Source: JBCCEJ01 sp039030335 (GTDB taxonomy: Bacteria; Pseudomonadota; Gammaproteobacteria; HK1). From it: DNA of 58,397 nt. Below the pieces are notes generated by a model, which saw only the letters and a program-made list of their open reading frames with translations, was not told the DNA's origin and did not search any database. Below are positions 52,299-58,397 of the stretch, piece after piece; position 1 is the first letter of the stretch, and the number at the start of each line of letters is the position of its first letter. Position numbers and translations under genes: made by a program. The stretch is from NCBI GenBank assembly GCA_039030335.1, contig JBCCEJ010000035.1, forward strand, positions 1 through 58,397. Direction: 5' to 3'.

Positions 52299-54485
52299 AT
52301 GAGCGCATGCCCGTTTGCCCATGCACCCCAAACCCAGCCAGCCGGCGGTGGTACGACCAATCGCGACTGGTGGCCGAACAAGCTCAGGCTGAACATCCTT
52401 CACCAGCATTCACTGGCGGCCAATCCGCTGGGTGCTGACTTCGACTATGCGGCCGCGTTTGAAAGCCTGGATCTGGCCGCCGTCAAACGCGATATCACGG
52501 CGTTGATGACCGTTTCGCAAGACTGGTGGCCGGCCGACTACGGTCACTACGGCCCTTTGTTCATCCGGATGGCCTGGCACAGCGCCGGTACCTACAGAAC
52601 CGCCGACGGCCGCGGCGGCGCGGGCACCGGTACTCAGCGTTTTGCGCCGCTCAACAGCTGGCCCGACAACGGGAACCTCGACAAGGCGCGCATGCTGCTC
52701 TGGCCCGTCAAGCAGAAATACGGACGCAACATCTCGTGGGCCGACCTGATGATCCTGGCCGGTAACTGCGCGCTTGAGTCGATGGGTTTCAAGACCTTTG
52801 GGTTCGCCGGCGGGCGGGAAGACGTGTGGGGTCCGGAAGAGGATATCTACTGGGGTGCAGAGCAAACCTGGCTCGGTGACGCCCGTTACTCGGGTGACCG
52901 GGATCTGGAGCGTCCACTCGCAGCGGTGCAGATGGGTCTCATCTATGTGAATCCCGAAGGCCCGAATGGCTGTCCGGACCCGGTCGCATCCGGCCGGGAC
53001 ATTCGCGAGACATTTGCCCGCATGGCCATGAACGACGAAGAGACCGTCGCACTGGTCGCCGGCGGCCATACATTTGGCAAAGCCCATGGCGCGGGTGACC
53101 CGGCACTCGTAGGGCCCGAACCGGAAAGTGCGCCTATCGAGCAGATGGGCCTTGGTTGGCAGAACGAGTTCGGGACCGGCAAGGGGGTCCACACGACGAC
53201 GAGCGGTATCGAAGGTGCGTGGACGACCCATCCAACCCAATGGGACAACGGCTATTTCGACGTGCTGTTCGGTTACGACTGGGAACTCACCAAGAGCCCG
53301 GCCGGCGCCCACCAGTGGGTGCCGAAGAACGGCGCGCTCGCAGACGCCGTACCCGATGCGCACGATCCGTCGCGCAGACATGCGCCGATCATGACGACGG
53401 CTGACATGGCGTTGCGCATGGATCCCGCGTACGAGGCGATCGCGCGGAAGTTCCATGCCGACCCGGACGCGTTCGCTGATGCGTTCGCCCGGGCGTGGTT
53501 CAAGCTGACCCATCGCGATATGGGCCCGCGCGAGCGCTATCTGGGCGCGGAGGCGCCGAGCGAAGAGCTGATCTGGCAAGACCCGGTACCGCCCGTGACG
53601 CACGAACTGGTCGATGAGGCAGACGTCAGCCATCTGAAGGCGCAAATTCTGGCGAGCGGGTTGCCTATCGCGCAGCTGGTCGCTGTCGCGTGGGCATCGG
53701 CTTCGACATTCCGGGGTTCCGACATGCGCGGTGGCGCCAATGGCGCTCGCCTCCGGCTGGCGCCTCAAAAGGATTGGGAGGTCAATGAGCCGACCTCGTT
53801 GGCCGCTGTGCTGGGCACGCTGGCGAAAATACAGCGCGACTTCGACGCTTCGCGGACAGATGGTAGACGTGTATCGATGGCGGATCTCATCGTGCTCGCC
53901 GGCGTGGCCGCAATCGAGCAGGCGGCGCGCGCCGGCGGTCACGACGTCGGCGTCCCGTTCACGCCAGGCCGAACCGATGCGTTCGCGGAGCAGACCGACG
54001 TACAGTCGATCGGTGTTCTGGAGCCGGTCGCGGATGGTTTTCGCAACTTTCAGACGAATCGATTCGCCGTGTCACCCGAAGAACTGTTGGTCGACCGCGC
54101 GCAGCTTCTGACCCTCTCCGCACCGGAGATGACGGCCCTGGTTGGCGGCATGCGGGCGCTCGGCGTGAATGTGGGTGAGTCGCGGCATGGTGTCTTCACC
54201 GACCGTCCCGGCACGCTCAGCAATGACTTCTTCGTCAATCTGCTGGACATGGGTACGACATGGCGCAGCGTTTCGAACACCGACGATCTATTCGAAGGCC
54301 GCGACCGCCGGACAGGCGAACCGAAGTGGACCGGCACACGGGTCGACCTGATCTTCGCGTCGAACTCCGAGCTTCGGGCACTGGCGGAGGTTTACGCCGC
54401 CGCCGACGGTGAGCCGCAGCTGGTACATGATTTCGTCGCCGCGTGGGACAAAGTCATGAATCTGGACCGGTTCGATCTGGCCTGA
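52299..54485 (+). CDS. katG: Catalase-peroxidase KatG
   Basis: A 728-residue bifunctional catalase-peroxidase. The distal site Arg-x2-Trp-His is in RMAWHSAGTYR, the proximal haem His in VAGGHTFGKAHG, and the Tyr of the Met-Tyr-Trp crosslink in LIYVNPEGPNG. Length is typical (720-750) with the second, haem-less domain intact. The start (ATG 52299, MSACPFAHA) has a GAGGAAG Shine-Dalgarno. No signal peptide is evident, so it acts in the cytoplasm. It removes peroxide and is likely induced by the divergent OxyR. Confidence 0.97.
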   Translation: MSACPFAHAPQTQPAGGGTTNRDWWPNKLRLNILHQHSLAANPLGADFDYAAAFESLDLAAVKRDITALMTVSQDWWPADYGHYGPLFIRMAWHSAGTYRTADGRGGAGTGTQRFAPLNSWPDNGNLDKARMLLWPVKQKYGRNISWADLMILAGNCALESMGFKTFGFAGGREDVWGPEEDIYWGAEQTWLGDARYSGDRDLERPLAAVQMGLIYVNPEGPNGCPDPVASGRDIRETFARMAMNDEETVALVAGGHTFGKAHGAGDPALVGPEPESAPIEQMGLGWQNEFGTGKGVHTTTSGIEGAWTTHPTQWDNGYFDVLFGYDWELTKSPAGAHQWVPKNGALADAVPDAHDPSRRHAPIMTTADMALRMDPAYEAIARKFHADPDAFADAFARAWFKLTHRDMGPRERYLGAEAPSEELIWQDPVPPVTHELVDEADVSHLKAQILASGLPIAQLVAVAWASASTFRGSDMRGGANGARLRLAPQKDWEVNEPTSLAAVLGTLAKIQRDFDASRTDGRRVSMADLIVLAGVAAIEQAARAGGHDVGVPFTPGRTDAFAEQTDVQSIGVLEPVADGFRNFQTNRFAVSPEELLVDRAQLLTLSAPEMTALVGGMRALGVNVGESRHGVFTDRPGTLSNDFFVNLLDMGTTWRSVSNTDDLFEGRDRRTGEPKWTGTRVDLIFASNSELRALAEVYAAADGEPQLVHDFVAAWDKVMNLDRFDLA

Positions 54486-54533
54486 AGGCCTGATCAGGGC
54501 CCGGGCGTGTACCGAAGCGATGAGTCGCAAGAA

Positions 54534-54553
54534 GGCGGGCCGCAAGGCCCGCC
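54534..54553 (-). terminator. Hairpin terminator between katG and TetR gene
   Basis: GGCGGGCC/GGCCCGCC, an 8-bp stem with a GCAA (TTGC on the other strand) loop, is followed on the minus strand by TTCTTG. It lies just after the stop of the TetR gene and 49 nt after katG, consistent with a bidirectional terminator. Confidence 0.6.
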
Positions 54554-54558
54554 CCGGT

Positions 54559-55128
54559 TCAGGCGCGGGGGCCAATCCCGTCGAACAGGCTCCGAATGAC
54601 GGCTTCAGCCGCTTCCGAGTCCGTGAACAGTCCATTGCCGACCATCCACCACGCGGCGGCTACCTGCGCGTCCAGCGACGATACAACCCACGCCGCAGGC
54701 ACCGCCGCGTCTATCGAGCCTTCCGCTTTGGCTTCCTCGACGAGCGTTACGAGCTGCGTCAGCTGGCGGTCGTAGATCGCGCGAATGTCCTCGTCGTCTT
54801 CTGCGTAGCTCCAGAGCGACAGCAGAAAATGGAACTGCCGTGCGAGCGGCATGATCAGCTGGATCACCGCCTCCAGCGCGCGTCGGCCGCGCAAGCCGGC
54901 GTCCGCGACGGGTGCCAGGTCGGCATCGGTACGTCGCAGGCATTCGCGAGCCAGCTCGCGCACCAGCGCAGTCCGGCTCGGAAAGTGCCGGTAGAGCGTG
55001 GCCCGTCCAACGCCTGCCAGATTGGCGACATCTGTCATCGATGCGGCCGGGTTGCGCGCCAGCATCGTGAGCCCTGCATCCAGCAGCGAATCTCGCGAGC
55101 GGCGCGCGCGGGCGTCAGCTTCATTCAT
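54559..55128 (-). CDS. TetR-family transcriptional repressor
   Basis: A 189-residue TetR regulator. The HTH is DVANLAGVGRATLYRHFPSRTALV (about 31-54). The ligand domain is helical and hydrophobic (LLSLWSYAEDDEDIRAIYDRQL). Divergent from the membrane protein and Rieske oxygenase genes, with a palindromic operator between them, so it likely represses itself and them. Confidence 0.93.
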   Translation of the reverse strand: MNEADARARRSRDSLLDAGLTMLARNPAASMTDVANLAGVGRATLYRHFPSRTALVRELARECLRRTDADLAPVADAGLRGRRALEAVIQLIMPLARQFHFLLSLWSYAEDDEDIRAIYDRQLTQLVTLVEEAKAEGSIDAAVPAAWVVSSLDAQVAAAWWMVGNGLFTDSEAAEAVIRSLFDGIGPRA

Positions 55129-55142
55129 ATGTGAGACATACT

Positions 55143-55173
55143 TGTATCATAAATAGAGCTGTCTTATGATACA
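55143..55173. promoter_or_regulatory. Palindromic operator of the TetR regulator
   Basis: TGTATCATAA (55143-55152) and TTATGATACA (55164-55173) are a perfect 10-bp inverted repeat with an 11-nt spacer, AT-rich in GC-rich DNA. It sits in the 48-nt gap between the two divergent starts, where a TetR dimer would block both promoters. TGTCTTA occurs twice nearby. Confidence 0.75.
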
Positions 55174-55176
55174 CGA

Positions 55177-55596
55177 ATGTCTTATAAACCCGTTCCGCCG
55201 TCTCGTTGGCGCCCGCCCGGTCAAGGTGTTGATCAGGCGCATGGCGCGACGGATGCGTCGCAAACGGTGCGTCCACCCGACCCTGCTGCGGTCCGATCGG
55301 GGCCGCTGGCGACTGCCGGCAAGTGGCGCTTCAAAGCGCTCGGCGGACTGCTGCTCATCTATGTGTCGGTCGTGACCGGGCTCTACACCCCCTGGGCCCT
55401 CGTCCTGCTCTGGTGGGCAGTGGGCGATCTGCAACGCGGTGAGACCTGGTTCCTGGAAACGGTGCGGCGGGATGCCAATCCGTGGGTTTACGCGCTGTTG
55501 CTCGGCAGCTGGTTGGTTCTGGGCGTGTTGATGATAGGCCTCGATTTCGCGGTGTTTGAGCTACCCGCGAGCGGTCTTGGATATTTTGAGGAGTGA
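55177..55596 (+). CDS. Small membrane protein of unknown function
   Basis: A 139-residue protein with a disordered N-terminal 45 residues rich in Pro/Gly, then two hydrophobic helices (ALGGLLLIYVSVVTGLYTPW and VYALLLGSWLVLGVLMIGLD). It starts at an ATG only 3 nt after the operator, with no clear ribosome-binding site, so the start is uncertain. It lies 3 nt before the Rieske gene and shares its operon. No family recognised. Confidence 0.65.
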   Translation: MSYKPVPPSRWRPPGQGVDQAHGATDASQTVRPPDPAAVRSGPLATAGKWRFKALGGLLLIYVSVVTGLYTPWALVLLWWAVGDLQRGETWFLETVRRDANPWVYALLLGSWLVLGVLMIGLDFAVFELPASGLGYFEE

Positions 55597-55599
55597 CTC

Positions 55600-56757
55600 G
55601 TGGACCTGCTGGCTGAACTCGAAACTGTCGCTATCCAGCCGTTTGGCGATGCCCGTGCATTTCCGTTCGGGGCGTATCGCGATGCCGAGGTGTTTGACCT
55701 GGAGATGATGCGCGTCTTCCTGAACGACTGGGTTTTCGCATGCACGGCAAAGGAGCTGCACGCACCGGGCGCCTACTACGCGTTCCGTCTGGGCGGAGAG
55801 CCGGTGGTGGTGCTGCGCGGCAAGGATGGCGAGTTGAGGGCGTTATCGAACGTTTGCCGGCATCGCGGCACGCAGTTGTTGGACGACGGTTTCGGGCAGG
55901 TCGAGCGGCTGATCATTTGCCCGTACCATGCCTGGGCCTACGATGATGCGGGCGCATTCCGCGCGGCGCCGTTTGCGAAACAGATCAAAGTTGAGCCATC
56001 GGCGCACGGCTTGACTCGCTTCGCCGTCGAACAGTGGATGGGCCTCGTGTTCGTGCACCTCGGCTCCGCGCCGCCGCCGTTCGGCGCACGGGTCGCCGGT
56101 ATGGAGCCATACCTTGAACTGTTTGCGCCCGGCCGGTTTCAGGCCGCCTCCTCGGGCCCGATCGAACTCTGGCAGACGAACTGGAAGCTGGCGCTGGAGA
56201 ACGCACTTGAAACCTACCACCTGTTCGCTGTTCACGCCGAGACCCTCGAGCCGGTTACACCGACGCGCCAGGCCTACTACGTCGCCGGCCATTCCGAATG
56301 GTCGTTGACAGGCGGCCGTACCGAACCAGATAGCCACTGGCTTGGCCGGCTGTGGCAGCAGGACTACCCGGATATCTACAACCACTATCTGTTGATGGTG
56401 TTGCCGCCGTCGTTTGTCGGCATCCTGTCGTACGATTCGCTCGCCTGGTTATCCGTGCACCCGGTCGATGCTGGAACGACGGTGATCCGGTCCGGGTCTG
56501 TGGGTGAGCATGCGGACGAGCTGGACGACGAAGGCCAGCGCGCGTTTACAGCGTCGTTTTTCGCTGAAGACCGCGCGATCTGCGAACGCGTACAGCGGAG
56601 CATGGGTGCGCGCAAGGCCAGTGGCGGGCGCCTTGTGGATCTGGAGCGGGTCGTGGTCGACTTTCACCAGTACCTCGCCACCCGCCTGTTCGATGCGCCG
56701 ACAACGGCTTTGCACAGGAGCGCCGACGGCGCTCGCTTCCTGGAAGCTCCGCCTTGA
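55600..56757 (+). CDS. Rieske-type ring-hydroxylating oxygenase alpha subunit
   Basis: A 385-residue Rieske non-haem iron oxygenase. The Rieske cluster is C-x-H (VCRHRGTQLL) and C-x2-H (ICPYHAWAY) about 17 residues later. The catalytic domain begins near TNWKLALENALETYHLFAVH, which carries the 2-His-1-Asp iron ligands. The family includes choline monooxygenase and carnitine oxygenases. Electron-transfer partner not found in the window. GTG start with GAGGAG upstream. Confidence 0.92.
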   Translation: MDLLAELETVAIQPFGDARAFPFGAYRDAEVFDLEMMRVFLNDWVFACTAKELHAPGAYYAFRLGGEPVVVLRGKDGELRALSNVCRHRGTQLLDDGFGQVERLIICPYHAWAYDDAGAFRAAPFAKQIKVEPSAHGLTRFAVEQWMGLVFVHLGSAPPPFGARVAGMEPYLELFAPGRFQAASSGPIELWQTNWKLALENALETYHLFAVHAETLEPVTPTRQAYYVAGHSEWSLTGGRTEPDSHWLGRLWQQDYPDIYNHYLLMVLPPSFVGILSYDSLAWLSVHPVDAGTTVIRSGSVGEHADELDDEGQRAFTASFFAEDRAICERVQRSMGARKASGGRLVDLERVVVDFHQYLATRLFDAPTTALHRSADGARFLEAPP

Positions 56758-56841
56758 GTCGTCAACGACTGGCGACCAGCGCCGCACAGATGGAGTAGGT
56801 TTGGCATATCAGGCAGAACGTCTACAAGGGCTGAGACCGCC

Positions 56842-57516
56842 ATGATCACGCTTCACCATCTTGAGTATTCGCAGTCGTTTCGGATTTTATGGTTGCTCGA
56901 AGAACTCGATGCCGACTACGAGCTGAAGCTCTACGAACGCGATCCGCAAACGCTGCTCGCGCCCGCCGCATACAAAGCTTTGTCGCCCACCGGCGCCGCG
57001 CCTGTGATCGCTGATGACGATCTGGTGCTGGCGGAGAGCAGCGCTATCGTCGACTACATCCTCGACCAGTATCCCGAAGGTACGCTGCGTCCGCCGGTCG
57101 GGCATCCGGACCGCACGCGCTATCTGTTCTGGTTGCACGCCGCTCAAGGGTCGATGATGCCGATTCTGTTGATGGACAGCGTGTTCAGGATTATCGAGGC
57201 ACGTGTCCCATTCATCATTCGCGCCCTTATTCGAACCGTCCTGCGCAGAGCGACCGACGGGTTCTGCCGTCCCCGGCTCGATCTGCTGCTCGAAAAGGCG
57301 GAACACGATCTCGCTTCGGCGCCCTGGTTTGGCGGTGCAGAGTTGACGGCGGCTGACATCGTGCTCTGCTACCCCATGGAAGGGGCGCGCCAGCGTGGCT
57401 ATCTGACCGCCGCACATCCGCATTGCCACGCGTGGCTCGAAAGACTCGAAGCTCAGCCTGGCTTCATGCGCGCCAAAGCGCGTGACGGTCGGCCGGGCAT
57501 TGTGCTGCCGCTTTAG
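56842..57516 (+). CDS. Glutathione S-transferase
   Basis: A 224-residue GST. The thioredoxin-like N-terminal domain starts MITLHHLEYSQSFRILWLLEEL with SPTGAAPVI and AESSAIVDYIL (glutathione-binding Glu-Ser). The C-terminal helical domain has LTAADIVLCYPMEGA. It conjugates or isomerises electrophiles with glutathione. 84 nt downstream of the Rieske gene. Confidence 0.93.
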   Translation: MITLHHLEYSQSFRILWLLEELDADYELKLYERDPQTLLAPAAYKALSPTGAAPVIADDDLVLAESSAIVDYILDQYPEGTLRPPVGHPDRTRYLFWLHAAQGSMMPILLMDSVFRIIEARVPFIIRALIRTVLRRATDGFCRPRLDLLLEKAEHDLASAPWFGGAELTAADIVLCYPMEGARQRGYLTAAHPHCHAWLERLEAQPGFMRAKARDGRPGIVLPL

Positions 57517-57618
57517 CCGCCCGTTGCGGGTGAGGCCGCTGGCGCCCCTCGATCGCCAAGCCCGCGAGAGCGATACGGCCTCGTACCGGTACGGTCTGCG
57601 CGACCCGGTGCACCGCCT

Positions 57619-58397
57619 TCATGCACGGCGAAACAGGTCCACGGCCGCGTGCGCCTTCCGGCTGCCAGGGAAAACGTGGTCTTCAAGGGTGCCTTCGCCG
57701 ATCCCCATGCGATTAAGCAAGGCCCCTTTGAAGAGGCTCTCGTAGGCGTTCGCAGGCTGTACGTCCCGGCCTTCGTACAGCGCATTGGCAGCCAGTCCCG
57801 GCCATTGGCCGACAACCCGACCACCGTTTACCGCGCCTCCTGCGACGAACGCGATACCGCCAACGCCATGGTCGGTGCCACGACTACCATTCTCCGCGGC
57901 GGTGCGCCCGAACTCGGAGACGACGATCACCGTGGTCTGCTGCCAGGCTTCAGCGAGCCCGGATTTCAAAGTCAGGAGGCTGTCGGCAAGTTGATTGAAT
58001 AACGTCGCGAGACGCCTTTCCTGTGCGAAATGCGTGTCCCAGCCGCGTGACTCCATGACCGCGATCCGCGGTCCGTCAGCTTGCGACAAGAGCTTTGCCG
58101 CGGCCCGTGCGGACTTCTGGAGTGCCTGTTTGCGTGGATTGCCGTTCGCCATCATGCCGCCGCTATCAGCGACTTGATTGCCACGTGCATCCGACAGCGT
58201 CCGCGCAAACAGCGTGTCGTCGCTATACATGTATGCCAGGCGTTTCATGAAATCCTCGTCGACCGGCGGCAACGGGCTCTCCGCCCACGTGTCCACCGGG
58301 GCTTCCCCCTGCAGGACGAGCGGTACGGCAGGCCCGAGTGCCAGCCCCAGTCGCCGATCGGGCGCCAGGAATGGGACCAACCCCCCGGTGTGCCACC
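57619..58397 (-). CDS. DUF1501 family protein, truncated at window edge
   Basis: The last about 260 residues of a DUF1501 protein, open to the right edge (in-frame codons WHTGGL precede the first TTG). Motifs: VPFLAPDRRL, MESRGWDTHFAQE, TVIVVSEFGRTAAENGSRGTDHG, and GRVVGQWPGL near the end. Members are exported alkaline-phosphatase-fold-like proteins, often paired with a DUF1800 gene, which would lie outside. Here only the C-terminal part is present. Confidence 0.92.
   Translation of the reverse strand, partial: WHTGGLVPFLAPDRRLGLALGPAVPLVLQGEAPVDTWAESPLPPVDEDFMKRLAYMYSDDTLFARTLSDARGNQVADSGGMMANGNPRKQALQKSARAAAKLLSQADGPRIAVMESRGWDTHFAQERRLATLFNQLADSLLTLKSGLAEAWQQTTVIVVSEFGRTAAENGSRGTDHGVGGIAFVAGGAVNGGRVVGQWPGLAANALYEGRDVQPANAYESLFKGALLNRMGIGEGTLEDHVFPGSRKAHAAVDLFRRA

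Noticed and set aside
52410..53942. 510-codon ORF antisense to katG
   Set aside because: Shadow of katG codon bias, with His/Arg-rich sequence lacking any fold signature.
1..58397. CRISPR arrays, tRNA/rRNA genes, insertion sequences
   Set aside because: No regularly spaced direct repeats, no cloverleaf-like segments with CCA ends and no transposase ORFs were noticed on reading.

Overview
The window is 58.4 kb of GC-rich bacterial DNA with dense, often overlapping genes (many ATGA/GTGA/TTGA start-stop overlaps). A cytoplasmic-type sulfite dehydrogenase (SoeABC-like), an OxyR/KatG pair and many oxidative catabolic genes suggest a free-living aerobic proteobacterium, most likely a gammaproteobacterium. 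This is an inference from gene content; no rRNA, tRNA, CRISPR or insertion sequence was seen.

Region 1 (about 1-9500) is the most striking. It holds a complete diversity-generating retroelement (DGR): reverse transcriptase (52-1173, -), Avd-type accessory protein (1389-1751, on the opposite strand), template repeat TR (1989-2113, -) and variable repeat VR (2443-2567, -). The VR is the 3' end of a 1065-residue target protein carrying a TIR domain and a C-terminal FGE-sulfatase (C-type-lectin-like) domain. TR and VR align without gaps over 125 bp. All 18 differences fall on TR adenines, which is the signature of adenine-directed mutagenic retrohoming. The target is translationally coupled to a degenerate vWA-like protein and lies downstream of a MoxR AAA+ ATPase, a TIR-helical protein and a small basic protein. 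This looks like a vWA/MoxR/TIR NTP-dependent conflict (defence or self-recognition) operon whose sensor is diversified by the DGR.

Region 2 (10.1-21.5 kb) has soeABC (sulfite oxidation to the quinone pool), then a minus-strand pair made of an ArsI-like C-As lyase with an unusual Cys-Cys-rich tail and an ECF sigma factor with its own Cys-rich tail. A coupled class IV aminotransferase-hyuB-hyuA operon follows.

Region 3 (21.8-33.1 kb) is a tightly coupled plus-strand surface-glycan operon: large membrane protein, GT2 glycosyltransferase, two methyltransferases, a sulfotransferase-fold protein with a degenerate PAPS loop, four genes matching in type and number the Campylobacter jejuni phosphoramidate pathway (CDP-amidate kinase, L-glutamine kinase, gamma-glutamyl-CDP-amidate hydrolase, phosphoglutamine cytidylyltransferase), and a DegT aminotransferase. 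It probably builds and attaches a P-N-bonded decoration.

Region 4 (33.2-58.4 kb) is a mosaic of catabolic, redox and regulatory genes: an M24 creatinase-like hydrolase, alkylsulfatase coupled to an Fe-alcohol dehydrogenase, DUF1028, HAD phosphatase, enolase-superfamily enzyme, PhyH dioxygenase, MerR regulator, GlpD-like dehydrogenase, fatty acid hydroxylase/sterol desaturase, SDR, EamA exporter, LLM flavoprotein, TauD dioxygenase, rhodanese, oxyR-katG, a TetR regulator with a clear operator, a small membrane protein, a Rieske oxygenase, a GST and a truncated DUF1501 protein at the right edge.
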